This document shows, piece after piece, positions 9,178 to 18,192 of a stretch of DNA of 48,719 bases. Position 1 is the stretch's first letter; each line of letters begins with the position of its first letter. Below the pieces are notes generated by a model. It made no database searches. It saw only the letters and a list, made by a program, of their open reading frames with translations, and was not told where the DNA came from. The position numbers were made by a program, and so were the translations under genes. Source of the stretch: Marinifilum fragile JCM 15579 (GTDB lineage: Bacteria; Bacteroidota; Bacteroidia; Bacteroidales; Marinifilaceae); NCBI RefSeq assembly GCF_001310955.1, contig NZ_BAZX01000031.1:1-48719 (forward strand), written 5' to 3'.

Positions 9178-10030
9178 TATTACCAACTGATTCCAAATCC
9201 TTTAATAAAGCTGGGCTTTGTCTTCTCTCAATTAAATTAAAGTATTGCATGGCAATGGCCGTTAAAGGTAAAACTTGTATAAGCGCATATCCAATTCCTT
9301 GAATAATCGAAAATAAGATTAGTAAAGATTTACTCGGTGTCATTGCATCGCCACTAGCCATAAATATGGTGCTCATTAATTGATAAATTGTTGATGGAAG
9401 TTGAAATACAAAATTTAATGCAGAACTAATTAATCCAATAACAAATAGAAAAGCAAAGGTGTTCCACCAATTGTTCTTAATCAGATTAAAGCACGCACTA
9501 ATGCCATTTCCTACGGTTTCATCTTCGAAAATAATGATTGGAACTACCAAACTGATGCAAACTGCAATGTATATCCCAGGGATGATAAGAATAATGAATC
9601 CCAATACAACAATTATACCTGACAAAATAATAGCTCCTAATATTTTTGGAATATTATTTAACATTGATTTTCCAACTTCGTTTACCTCAAAATTATTCGC
9701 ACCCTTATCGCGATATAGCTTAATGTATTGGGTTACAAAGGCAATTGCTACTGAGTATGAAACTAGCATGAAAAAATAAGATGCAATAGTTGAATAGATA
9801 ACAGTGGATGATGAATAATTAGCACCTATTCCAGAACCGTTTCCAATTGAAAGTAGAGTTTCATATTGCAATAAGCCCATCACAACGCCATGCAGTAATC
9901 CAAAAGGTACAACGTAGTAAAGCATTCCTTTTAATAAGTTTTTGAAGTTATACTTTATAAAAAGGAAAGTGTCGCTAAAAAGAAGTCCAAAATCTCTTAC
10001 TTTTTCAAGTCTAAAATTCTCTGTAGTCAT
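9170..10030 (-). CDS. Polytopic membrane protein of the MoxR cluster
   Basis: The 286-residue protein has a short cytoplasmic N-terminus (FRLEKVRDFGLLFSDTFLFIK) and about six hydrophobic helices. It resembles the broad group of integral membrane proteins related to the glycerophosphodiester phosphodiesterase membrane domain, but no catalytic motif is visible. It lies 3 bp after the SpoIIM-like gene and overlaps the DUF4129 gene, so it belongs to the same operon. The function is unknown. Confidence 0.7.
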   Translation of the reverse strand: MTTENFRLEKVRDFGLLFSDTFLFIKYNFKNLLKGMLYYVVPFGLLHGVVMGLLQYETLLSIGNGSGIGANYSSSTVIYSTIASYFFMLVSYSVAIAFVTQYIKLYRDKGANNFEVNEVGKSMLNNIPKILGAIILSGIIVVLGFIILIIPGIYIAVCISLVVPIIIFEDETVGNGISACFNLIKNNWWNTFAFLFVIGLISSALNFVFQLPSTIYQLMSTIFMASGDAMTPSKSLLILFSIIQGIGYALIQVLPLTAIAMQYFNLIERRQSPALLKDLESVGNNE

Positions 10031-10033
10031 TTT

Positions 10034-10996
10034 TTAATATTTATGTTGATTCTTATATACTTTAACAGGATTTATTACAAAATACCAGATGATAAATGAA
10101 AAGGAACTGATGATTATAGCCCAACTCAAGGCCATGGGCATATCAGTATGCCTGGTTACGAAGCCCTCTAAAAACCCGGCAACTATGAATATTGGGAAGA
10201 TTCCGGCAATGATTTTCACTCCTTTTCTAACACCAATTTGGATTGATGTTTTTCGAGGTAGAGTTCCTGTAAATATCATACTATTTCCCAAAACAATACC
10301 TGCTGCACCAGCAATTACAATTACCGATATTTCTAAAGCTCCATGTATCCATATTACCCTGGTTGATTCCCAAAATAAATCGTATCGAATAAAGAAGTAA
10401 GTGAAACTGCCCAGCATCACACCATTTGAAAATAGCACATATCCAGTTCCGAAAGCAGTAAAAATTCCCAGCACAAAAGCCAATATGGATACTCGTACAT
10501 TATTAATGGTAATACTCAGGAACATTAAAGTTTGTCCCTGCTGTTTATAAACTGCCATTGGGTCATTGTTTTTAATATTGTCCAAGGTCATGTTTACATA
10601 GTCATCTCCTAAAATGGTTCGAACAAAGGTTTGATCTCCTCTTGAAGATAAAATACCAATTAGAACCGATACAGAGAAGATCAAAAATGCATATAGTAAT
10701 TGCTTTCTTATATCGTATAATGTTAACGGAAGCTCGGTTGTCCAAAAATTTCTAAATGCTCCTTTTTTTGCCTTTTTGTTCTTGTAAATTTGTTGATGAA
10801 CACGCATACTTAACTGATTAAGGTATGCAGTAGTTGAAGACTTGGGGAAGAATGTTCTGGAGTAAGATAAATCATCAGTAAGTTGGATATATAAATTAGC
10901 CAAAGTATCTGGGTTACTTGCCGATTGATTATTAATTAATTGCTCAAACTTTTCCCATTTATCCTTATTTCGGTTAAGAAATACAATTTCTTTCAT
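10034..10996 (-). CDS. SpoIIM-like (DUF95) integral membrane protein
   Basis: The 320-residue protein has a cytoplasmic N-terminal helical region of about 95 residues followed by about five membrane helices. The motif WIHGALEISVIVIAGAAG with a following charged loop is typical of the stage II sporulation protein M family. The organism is not a spore former; in Bacteroidota this family sits next to RDD and MoxR genes. I chose ATG at 10996; the frame also contains TTG at 11011. It is the first gene of the minus-strand cluster. Confidence 0.85.
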   Translation of the reverse strand: MKEIVFLNRNKDKWEKFEQLINNQSASNPDTLANLYIQLTDDLSYSRTFFPKSSTTAYLNQLSMRVHQQIYKNKKAKKGAFRNFWTTELPLTLYDIRKQLLYAFLIFSVSVLIGILSSRGDQTFVRTILGDDYVNMTLDNIKNNDPMAVYKQQGQTLMFLSITINNVRVSILAFVLGIFTAFGTGYVLFSNGVMLGSFTYFFIRYDLFWESTRVIWIHGALEISVIVIAGAAGIVLGNSMIFTGTLPRKTSIQIGVRKGVKIIAGIFPIFIVAGFLEGFVTRHTDMPMALSWAIIISSFSFIIWYFVINPVKVYKNQHKY

Positions 10997-11204
10997 AAAT
11001 ATTAGAGCCAATAGTCTGTGTTAGATCGCTAAAGTTATTTTAAATAGTTTAATAAACAAATGGTGCTTGATGATAATTTACATCTTATTTTTTTAAGTTG
11101 TAGAAAAACAATAGTATATGAATTCTGTTTAATAAATTATGCGTGTAAATTTTTATCTTTTGTTTCCGATAAGTATATTCGTTTTGTATTAAACAAAACT
11201 ATCT

Positions 11205-11921
11205 ATGTCAAAAATTGGAATTGAAACAACTCAGAATGTACATCTAAGTTTTCCTCTAGCCAGTGTCGGTGAAAGAATAGCTGCTTATTTATTGGATATG
11301 GTATTTATTGGGGTTTGTATGTTTTTTATTGCCATGATTATTGGTTTTTTGGGAGAGGCGTTTGAAATAGGATTTGTGTTTTTGTTGCCACTCTTATTTT
11401 ATTCTTTGCTTTTTGAAACCTTTATGAATGGCCAAACACCTGGAAAACGTATCATGAAAATAAAGGTTTGTAAAGTTGATGGAGATGCTCCTGGGTTTAT
11501 TCACTATTTAATTCGTTGGATGTTTCGTTTGGTAGATATTACATTGACCAATGGTGTAGCAGCGATACTTACTATTGTTATAGGAGAAAAAGGCCAAAGA
11601 ATTGGAGATATTCTGGCAAAAACAACTGTGGTTAAAACGAACCATACCATGAAACTTACCAACACCATATTGTCTGAGGTACCAGAGAATTATCAATTGG
11701 TTTTCCCTGAATCAAGGAAAATAGAGGATAAAGATTTGGAGCTTTTCAAAAGGGTGATACAACAATTGAAAACGATGAATGACCCAGTAGAAAAGCTAAC
11801 CTTTGGTTTAAAAGCCAGAGCAAAAGTGATGGAGCAATTAGGCATGAAAACAGAAATGCAACCAGAACAATTTTTCCAAACCTTAATCGACGATTATAAT
11901 TTCATTCATAAAGATTTATAA
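11205..11921 (+). CDS. RDD-family membrane protein
   Basis: The 238-residue protein carries an RDD domain at about residues 15-145: ASVGERIAAYLLD near the N-terminus, NGQTPGKRIMKIKV in the loop, and RWMFRLVD. Three or four membrane helices are followed by a cytoplasmic tail of about 90 residues rich in charged helix. It is divergently transcribed from the SpoIIM-like gene across a 208-bp gap. RDD proteins are proposed transporters, and this neighbourhood is conserved in Bacteroidota; its role in the MoxR cluster is inference. Confidence 0.85.
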   Translation: MSKIGIETTQNVHLSFPLASVGERIAAYLLDMVFIGVCMFFIAMIIGFLGEAFEIGFVFLLPLLFYSLLFETFMNGQTPGKRIMKIKVCKVDGDAPGFIHYLIRWMFRLVDITLTNGVAAILTIVIGEKGQRIGDILAKTTVVKTNHTMKLTNTILSEVPENYQLVFPESRKIEDKDLELFKRVIQQLKTMNDPVEKLTFGLKARAKVMEQLGMKTEMQPEQFFQTLIDDYNFIHKDL

Positions 11922-11929
11922 ATCAGAAG

Positions 11930-11964
11930 AAATCGACAAAATTTAATTTTTGTCGATTTTTTTT
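11930..11964 (+). terminator. Terminator after the RDD gene
   Basis: AAATCGACAAAA (11930-11941) and TTTTGTCGATTT (11948-11959) are perfect 12-bp complements, followed by a T run. It lies 9 bases after the stop. Confidence 0.85.
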
Positions 11965-11990
11965 GCGTCCATTTTTCATTTTCTGCGTCT
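11964..11990 (+). promoter_or_regulatory. Repeated TGCGTC boxes upstream of the CxC protein
   Basis: TGCGTC occurs at 11964-11969 and again at 11984-11989 (the second continues as TGCGTCTA). The second box is about 50 bases before the ATG at 12039. CGTC is a common -10 core for ECF sigma factors, and an ECF factor is encoded just downstream, so this may be its target. No matching -35 element is convincing. Confidence 0.25.
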
Positions 11991-12038
11991 ACCCAAATGA
12001 GATTAAAAATTAAGATGTAGAAAGTAAAAAAATAGAAT

Positions 12039-12290
12039 ATGATTAACGAATGTTGTGGATCTCAATTGTATCATACCGGTGGATGTTGTAACGATGATAA
12101 TGTAAATGCCGAATTGGTTAAAGTTCTAGATACTTTAGAAGAAAAACCTCTTAAGGATTGCGCTTGTAGGGGACTTGGACCATGTCAGTGTCCTCCGGAG
12201 AACAAAGAAAAAAATGATTTTGCCGATCAATTTAAAGATATGAAATACGTGGTAGAAGCGTGTGGCTGTGGCGAAGGTTGCGGTTGCTAG
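12039..12290 (+). CDS. Small CxC/CC-rich protein, unknown
   Basis: The 83-residue protein contains 12 cysteines arranged as six close pairs: CC at 5-6 and 16-17, then CxC at 41/43, 49/51, 75/77 and 81/83. The last motif forms the C-terminus (CGCGEGCGC). A lysine- and acid-rich linker lies between. There is no signal peptide. The pattern suggests binding of soft metals (Zn, Cu, Cd) or a redox role, but I do not recognise a family. It lies 183 bp upstream of the SigZ-like gene in the same direction. Confidence 0.75.
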   Translation: MINECCGSQLYHTGGCCNDDNVNAELVKVLDTLEEKPLKDCACRGLGPCQCPPENKEKNDFADQFKDMKYVVEACGCGEGCGC

Positions 12291-12473
12291 AATATCTGAA
12301 ATATATTTGCAATACCTATTTAGGAAAATCACTACTAATTAGTTTTCACAAAACCATTTATTTATTATTTCGTGCAAGCGGAACAATAGGTATATGGTTT
12401 TTTTATTTAGAATCGTTACAGATAGTTTTTCAAAATTTATATTTTTGCTCTCAATAGTTTAATTGGAGTATGT

Positions 12474-13025
12474 ATGGTAGAGCACATTTGGAGAACATAT
12501 CACAAACAATTGCTTTCTTTTATTCGAAAAAGAGTATCTGATTCAGCTTTGGCAGAAGATTTATTGCAGGAAGTTTTTATAAAAATTCACAATAATATTG
12601 ATAATTTACAAGAAGGGAAAAAGATAAAAGCCTGGCTATTTCAGATCACAAGAAATGTCATAATTGATCACTATCGACGTTGCGAAAATCATGAAGATGC
12701 AGATATTCAGGTGCTAGAGATGGAAGACGAAAATGATGCGAATGCTATGGCTGATATTCAAACTTGCATCGTGCCAATGATTAAGTCTTTACCGGAGGAT
12801 TATCGAGATGCACTTTTATTAAGTGAGTTGAATGGTTTGAGTCAAAAAGAACTCTCAGAAAAACTACACATATCATATTCTGCTGCTAAATCGAGAGTTC
12901 AGCGTGGTAGAAATCTTTTAAAGGAAGCATTAAGTAAGTGTTGTAGTTTTCAAAAAGATTCAAAAGGAAGGATTATTGACTATGAAAAGAAAGCGTCAAG
13001 CTGTGACAATTGCAGGGAAAATTAA
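12474..13025 (+). CDS. sigZ: SigZ-type RNA polymerase sigma factor
   Basis: The 183-residue ECF-size sigma factor has region 2 at about 1-70 (AEDLLQEVFIKIHNNID, then KAWLFQITRNVIIDHYRR). Region 4 spans about 100-152 (LPEDYRDALLLSELNGLSQKE followed by SAAKSRVQRGR). A C-terminal tail carries paired cysteines C156-C157 and C177-x-x-C180, which may bind a metal or sense redox state. No anti-sigma gene is adjacent. The short CxC protein upstream may be a partner or target; this is inference. Confidence 0.9.
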   Translation: MVEHIWRTYHKQLLSFIRKRVSDSALAEDLLQEVFIKIHNNIDNLQEGKKIKAWLFQITRNVIIDHYRRCENHEDADIQVLEMEDENDANAMADIQTCIVPMIKSLPEDYRDALLLSELNGLSQKELSEKLHISYSAAKSRVQRGRNLLKEALSKCCSFQKDSKGRIIDYEKKASSCDNCREN

Positions 13026-13060
13026 AAAAGCCATTAGTTTCAAAACTAATGGCTTTTTTG
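13024..13060. terminator. Bidirectional terminator between sigZ and lipoprotein
   Basis: AAAAAGCCATTAGTTT is followed after a two-base loop by its complement AAACTAATGGCTTTTT. A runs on one side and T runs on the other serve both convergent genes. Confidence 0.9.
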
Positions 13061-13064
13061 TTTA

Positions 13065-14213
13065 TTAATATCTGTTGTAAAACCTTCTCAACTCCTGTGT
13101 AAGGTCTGTATAAATTGGCTTGGTAAATTCAACAAACAAATCCTGATGGGGAGGTGGCAATATTGGTTCATGTTCGCAGATTTCCAGCTCTTCTTTAGTC
13201 AAAGCTCTTTCATCTCCATTAAAATGCCCCCATTCGTAAAACCAGTTGAACTGACCACCAAATTGTTTATCGCTGATGATTTTTTGATTCCCAAACTCAA
13301 TGACTTTCAAAGAAAGTAATCCTTTCGAAATGACTTCTCGTTTGTGGATGTGCAATTTTGCTTTTACTTTATTATATACTTTAATTTTCTCTCCATTTTT
13401 TAAGGTTGTGCTTCCCACTTCAACACTATCGGCACTAATTACGTCTTTCTCATAATTGGTATCGTGAGTTTCTCCAACAACAAAATCTTCAAATCCCATA
13501 GAAATAATTTGATCAGGGTATTCAAGTTTTTCAAGTTCAGCTTGCTTAGGAGTGTAAAAACGCACAAATCTTCTTTTGATATTGTGGAAAAGGTATTGGG
13601 TAACCTGATCCTGGAAAAACTCTGAACTTAGCTTGTATTTTTGTGAATTGACAGGGATGTGCTCAATGATCACTTTTAAGGTTGCCATGTATTCAGCTTC
13701 CCCAAGTTTGATCTGAACATCTTTGTAATTGGGAACAAAACTATTGGCTTTCTGGAAATGATTATAGGCATTAATCCCATTTTGTCTTCCTCCTTTTACA
13801 AGTTCATTCAATCCTGCTTGATAGCATTCAGGTGCAGCATTTTGTTTCGTCAATTCCAGTTCATTTTGATATGATTTGGCATTTGGAATTAATTGCAATG
13901 CAGTTGGACATCTGTTAATATCATTATACATGCGATTCAACAATTGGTATTTATCCACAGATTTGGTATTCTTAAAAGGATCGGCAGACGCTTGTAAATT
14001 ATTAATTTCTCTCTCGTACCATTGAACGGCCAGAGGATAGCTGGCAAGTAATGTTTCCTGTGCTTTTGCTTTATCAGGATTTGATCTTAATCGATCAATA
14101 GACTTGCTTACTGCAGCAAAATAATTGCCATGCTGTAATGCTTTTTCACCAGAACTACAGGACGATAAACTAATAATAAGTGCTATAAAAATGTAGTGTA
14201 AAGTTTTTTTCAT
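13065..14213 (-). CDS. TPR-like lipoprotein, unknown function
   Basis: The 382-residue protein opens with a lipoprotein signal ending at C19 (LSSC). The next 170 residues are helical with degenerate TPR-like periodicity (NYFAAVSKSIDRLRSNPDKAKAQ, NGINAYNHFQKANSFVPNYKD). The C-terminal half looks beta-rich and unassigned. It is probably anchored in the outer membrane and exposed to the periplasm. It is monocistronic and divergent from the LpxH-like gene. Confidence 0.75.
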   Translation of the reverse strand: MKKTLHYIFIALIISLSSCSSGEKALQHGNYFAAVSKSIDRLRSNPDKAKAQETLLASYPLAVQWYEREINNLQASADPFKNTKSVDKYQLLNRMYNDINRCPTALQLIPNAKSYQNELELTKQNAAPECYQAGLNELVKGGRQNGINAYNHFQKANSFVPNYKDVQIKLGEAEYMATLKVIIEHIPVNSQKYKLSSEFFQDQVTQYLFHNIKRRFVRFYTPKQAELEKLEYPDQIISMGFEDFVVGETHDTNYEKDVISADSVEVGSTTLKNGEKIKVYNKVKAKLHIHKREVISKGLLSLKVIEFGNQKIISDKQFGGQFNWFYEWGHFNGDERALTKEELEICEHEPILPPPHQDLFVEFTKPIYTDLTQELRRFYNRY

Positions 14214-14490
14214 GTTTAGTGGTTTTATTCATCGGCAAATTTAGATTAGTACTACGACAATGCCATGGGATTGTTTCTATTTATTTGCCATATTCGTTTA
14301 GAAAACTTAAACAAATAGCGAGCCATTTTTTTACCAAGTCAATCTTTTGTAATAATATCTTAACATTCGGGCATGGATTATTACAATTTCTTAACTCCAT
14401 ATGAAATACAATTTATCATTTCATAAACTTTCTTATTGAATAAGTTAACAAGCAGAAAGTACTTTTACCTATAATCAAGTAGTTGAATTT

Positions 14491-15360
14491 ATGACAAAAA
14501 ACAAGCGAAAGGTAGAAGTTGTAGTTTTATCAGATATACATTTGGGAACAATAGGGTGTAGAGCCGATGAACTACTGAAATATCTAAATTCGATCCAACC
14601 TGAAAAGTTAATATTGAACGGTGATATTGTGGATATCTGGCAATTTAAAAAAAGATATTGGCCTAAATCCCATATGCGTATTATCAAACACATTACATCG
14701 TTATTATCAAAAGGAGTTCCAGTGTACTACGTAACTGGTAATCATGATGAATTGCTTAGGAAATTTGAGGGATTTACTTTAGGCAAGTTACAAATTGTAA
14801 ACAAGTTGATTTTAAACCTCAATGGCAAGAAAGCCTGGGTGTTTCATGGTGATGTTTTTGATGTTACCATGCAATATGCCAAGTGGTTAACAAAACTTGG
14901 TTCAATTGGATATGACCTGTTAATCATGATCAATTCAGTGGTGAATTACTTTGCAAAATTGATGGGGCGTGAGAAAGTTTCTTTATCAAGAAAAATAAAA
15001 AATAGTGTAAAATCTGCAGTAAAATACATCAATAGTTTTGAGCAAACTGCAGCAGAAATTGCAATTGATAAAGGCTATGATTACGTTGTGTGTGGTCATA
15101 TTCATCATCCGGAATTTAAGGAAATAAAATCTAAAAATGGATCGACATGTTATCTGAACTCAGGTGATTGGATTGAAAGTTTGAGTGCTTTGGAGTATCA
15201 CAAAGGAGAGTGGAGCATTTATGAGTACCACAAGGATTTGAATGCTAAAAGTCTAGAGCCTGATTTGGAAAGTTATAAACTGGAGGATAATGAAAAAATC
15301 TTTAAGCAAATGCTTGTCGATTTTACATCTATGTCTGGAAAAACAATTTCAGTTTCATAA
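14491..15360 (+). CDS. LpxH-like metallophosphoesterase
   Basis: The 289-residue calcineurin-fold enzyme has metal motifs SDIHLG (D15, H17), NGDIVDIW, GNHDE, HGD and GHIHHPE. The pattern and size match UDP-2,3-diacylglucosamine pyrophosphatase relatives, which make lipid X in lipid A synthesis at the membrane. A long insert (residues ~125-180) forms the lipid-entry cap in that family. The glycosyltransferase at 15425 follows 64 bp later. Whether this is the essential LpxH or a paralogue cannot be decided here. Confidence 0.8.
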   Translation: MTKNKRKVEVVVLSDIHLGTIGCRADELLKYLNSIQPEKLILNGDIVDIWQFKKRYWPKSHMRIIKHITSLLSKGVPVYYVTGNHDELLRKFEGFTLGKLQIVNKLILNLNGKKAWVFHGDVFDVTMQYAKWLTKLGSIGYDLLIMINSVVNYFAKLMGREKVSLSRKIKNSVKSAVKYINSFEQTAAEIAIDKGYDYVVCGHIHHPEFKEIKSKNGSTCYLNSGDWIESLSALEYHKGEWSIYEYHKDLNAKSLEPDLESYKLEDNEKIFKQMLVDFTSMSGKTISVS

Positions 15361-15424
15361 CAAGCACAATGTAAAAATGATCTGGGAAATTTTTAGGAAC
15401 TACTATTTGATCTAGAATTATTTA

Positions 15425-16432
15425 ATGAAAATATTATACGGAATTCAAGGAACGGGTAACGGACATTTGAGTCGTGCCATTGAACTCATACCGCATCTTC
15501 AGAAAGAAGCCGAAGTTGACATATTAATATCAGGCTTGCACCATGATTTGGAATTTAATCATCCTATCAGATACAAAAAACAAGGATTGGGATTTTTCTT
15601 TGGCAAGAATGGAGGTATCGATATTTGGAAAACCATCAGAAAATTTAATATCATTCGATTTATCAAAGACATTCGTAGTTTGCCTGTTGACGAATACGAT
15701 TTGGTGATTAGTGACTTTGAACCAGTTACTTCCTGGGCTTGTAAGCTTAAGAAAGTTTTCTGTTTGGGTTTGAGCCATCAATCAGCCATGTTGAATTCAA
15801 GGACACCAATGCCTGCGAAAATTGAATTTCTTGGCTATCAGGTTCTGAAAAACTATGCCCCTTGCAATCACAATGTGAGTTTTCACTTTAAAGAATATGG
15901 GCATAACATGTTTACCCCGGTAATCAGGAGAGAAATAAGATTATTAGAGCCAGAAAACCATGGCTACTATCTGGTTTATTTGCCTGCTTACTCTGATGAG
16001 AGATTGATTTCAGTTCTGTCGCACTTCCCAAATTATAAATGGGTGGTTTTTTCAAAACACAGCAAAAACAAATACCGCTCAGAAAATGTTGAGATTAACC
16101 CGGTAAACGGAGAGGCTTTTATTAAGAGTTTGAAAGATTGTGCAGGAGTTCTTTGTGGAGCAGGATTCGAAACTCCTGCTGAGAGTTTGTATCTAGGAAA
16201 GAAGCTTGCAGTGATTCCAATGAAAAATCAGTTCGAACAAGTCTGTAATGCTCATGCATTAAAAGAATTGGGAATTCCTGTTATTGCAGATTTGGAGGAT
16301 GATGGTCCGGTAAAGATAAAGGAATGGATTAATGGGGGAAGGGCAATTGAGAAACTTAACTATCCTGATAATGCACGGTCGGTGGTCGAATTTCTTTTGC
16401 AGCATTATGCCGGTCAGGAAAAGGTGGAGTAA
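15425..16432 (+). CDS. MurG-like glycosyltransferase family protein
   Basis: The 335-residue GT-B-like protein begins MKILYGIQGTGNGHLSRA, a nucleotide-sugar-type glycine-rich loop. A C-terminal donor motif is GVLCGAGFETPAESLYLGKKLAVIP, with FEQ nearby as in MurG/UGT enzymes. It resembles the MJ1255-type family whose acceptor is unknown. Adjacent to an LpxH-like gene, it may glycosylate a lipid; that is inference. Confidence 0.75.
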   Translation: MKILYGIQGTGNGHLSRAIELIPHLQKEAEVDILISGLHHDLEFNHPIRYKKQGLGFFFGKNGGIDIWKTIRKFNIIRFIKDIRSLPVDEYDLVISDFEPVTSWACKLKKVFCLGLSHQSAMLNSRTPMPAKIEFLGYQVLKNYAPCNHNVSFHFKEYGHNMFTPVIRREIRLLEPENHGYYLVYLPAYSDERLISVLSHFPNYKWVVFSKHSKNKYRSENVEINPVNGEAFIKSLKDCAGVLCGAGFETPAESLYLGKKLAVIPMKNQFEQVCNAHALKELGIPVIADLEDDGPVKIKEWINGGRAIEKLNYPDNARSVVEFLLQHYAGQEKVE

Positions 16433-16499
16433 TCCATTTTAGGCTTGTTCGAAAGTGACATTTGTTGTATTTTGATCTGATCAACAGAAAAATATCACT

Positions 16500-17741
16500 A
16501 TGTCAGAATTTATTAATAACAATGCCTCTCGCATTGATTCTCTTTTTCAGTTTTGTCTAGACCTTATTAATGGGAAAAATGGGAAAGAATTAATCAGCAT
16601 TCATCAGGAGGCTATTGATCATTTATGCCCCAACGATATCATCCAGGTGGTTCATAGGTTGGTTGAGGAAGATTTATCAATGGAAGATCTGAAAATAGGG
16701 ATCAATAAATCATTGAATGTATTTCACAATGTTATTCTTGATCATGAAAAACCAGAATTGGAACTCAATCATTTCTTGGGAATTTTAATGCGTGAAAATC
16801 GCGAGTTGGAGAAACGATTAGGGGAAATCAAACTTTTGGTTAAATCTTTTAATAAAGCACAAACCGAGGAGCAATTAAAGAATGACCTGCAGGAAATTTA
16901 TGTAAGAATTGAGGAGTTTGAAGAATTCGAAAAGCATTATTCACGAAAAGAGAATATCTTCTTTCCTTATTTTGAAAATCAGTATCCAGAATACAAATGT
17001 TTGGGGGTGATGTGGTCCATTCACGACGATATCAGACGCATCAGAAAGGAATTGCTGCAGGCACTTGGTGCCGATCAACCAGACCTCAATTTAATTAATA
17101 AGTTAATTGGGGACCTGTTCTTTTTGATGTATACCATTATTTTCAGAGAAGAACACTTACTGTTTCCGGTAGCACTGAATGCTGTATCATCCGATTTATG
17201 GGATGAAATGAATCAACAAAGTGTGGAATTAGGGTTTAGTTTTATTGATACTCCTGTTTTTTCTCAGGAACAAAAAAGTAAAGAATCGAAGTTGTTTGCT
17301 TTGGAAGGAGAAGAGCTTGATGCTCGCCAATTGGGCAACACATTACTAAATTTTGATACTGGGTTAATGACTTTGGGCCAGGCAATGATGCTTCTGAATC
17401 ATCTCCCTGTCGATATCACAATGATTGATGAAAACGACAGAGTGAGGTTCTTTTCTAATCCTAAGGACAGGTTTTTTACCCGTTCTAAAGCAATTATTGG
17501 CAGAACCGTTCAGAACTGTCATCCACCCGAGAGTGTCCACGTTGTAGATGAGCTGTTGAAAGCCTTTAAATCGGGAGCAAAAGATAGCGAACCCTTCTGG
17601 ATTCAAATGCAAGGCAGGTTTATTTTAATTCAATACTTCGCTTTGCGCGATGAAGAAGGAAACTACAAAGGTTGTATCGAAGTGAGTCAGGATTTAACCG
17701 AGCTGAAAAAGCTTGAAGGAGAGAAGAGGTTGATGGAATAA
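16500..17741 (+). CDS. DUF438 / hemerythrin / PAS protein
   Basis: The 413-residue protein has three parts: a DUF438 N-terminus (about 15-90), an HHE hemerythrin-like helical bundle (about 90-240) and a PAS domain (about 290-400). Candidate iron ligands are in HYSRKENIFFP, SIHDD and FREEHLLFP. The PAS part (LPVDITMIDENDRVRFFSN) lacks any kinase or cyclase output. It likely senses O2, NO or redox state and acts through a partner. It is monocistronic and ends at a terminator. Confidence 0.85.
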   Translation: MSEFINNNASRIDSLFQFCLDLINGKNGKELISIHQEAIDHLCPNDIIQVVHRLVEEDLSMEDLKIGINKSLNVFHNVILDHEKPELELNHFLGILMRENRELEKRLGEIKLLVKSFNKAQTEEQLKNDLQEIYVRIEEFEEFEKHYSRKENIFFPYFENQYPEYKCLGVMWSIHDDIRRIRKELLQALGADQPDLNLINKLIGDLFFLMYTIIFREEHLLFPVALNAVSSDLWDEMNQQSVELGFSFIDTPVFSQEQKSKESKLFALEGEELDARQLGNTLLNFDTGLMTLGQAMMLLNHLPVDITMIDENDRVRFFSNPKDRFFTRSKAIIGRTVQNCHPPESVHVVDELLKAFKSGAKDSEPFWIQMQGRFILIQYFALRDEEGNYKGCIEVSQDLTELKKLEGEKRLME

Positions 17742-17765
17742 ATAACGATGGAGAAAGTAAAATAA

Positions 17766-17796
17766 AAGCCCTGAGAGTAATATTTTCTCAGGGCTT
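17766..17796. terminator. Terminator between the DUF438 gene and thioesterase
   Basis: AAGCCCTGAGA (17766-17776) and TCTCAGGGCTT (17786-17796) are perfect complements around a nine-base loop, between two convergent genes. Confidence 0.8.
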
Positions 17797-17817
17797 ACAT
17801 ATTTAGTATTGGTTTAT

Positions 17818-18192
17818 TTACAATCTGCTCATGAATTTTACCGGATCGATAACATATCGAACATGGAAAGCAGAACCAATTTGTCCATCTTCGTCAGATG
17901 CTTCAATTTCGAAACTTAACTTTTTACCATCCACTTTAACCAATTTTGCAATGCAAGTAATTTTAGCACCAAGCTTGCTGGCTTTGATGTGTTTGGTGTC
18001 AATTTGAATTCCAACCGAATCCATTCCTTCTTCTAGATCTGCATCGATACAAGCTACTGCAGTTCCTTCCATAAAAGCAACCATTGCAGGAGTTGCATAA
18101 ACATCTAGTTTACCGGATCCGTGATATTTTGCTGTATTTTGTTCGCCAACAATCATTTCCTGTGTGGCAATTAATCCTTCTTTTAAAGCCAT
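17818..18192 (-). CDS. FlK-type hotdog acyl-CoA thioesterase
   Basis: The 124-residue hotdog protein resembles fluoroacetyl-CoA thioesterase FlK. The catalytic triad spacing is preserved: T34, E42 and H68 here against T42, E50 and H76 in FlK. Substrate is unlikely to be fluoroacetyl-CoA; a short acyl-CoA is more probable. The start overlaps the last 10 bases of prfC, so the two are probably co-transcribed. Confidence 0.85.
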   Translation of the reverse strand: MALKEGLIATQEMIVGEQNTAKYHGSGKLDVYATPAMVAFMEGTAVACIDADLEEGMDSVGIQIDTKHIKASKLGAKITCIAKLVKVDGKKLSFEIEASDEDGQIGSAFHVRYVIDPVKFMSRL

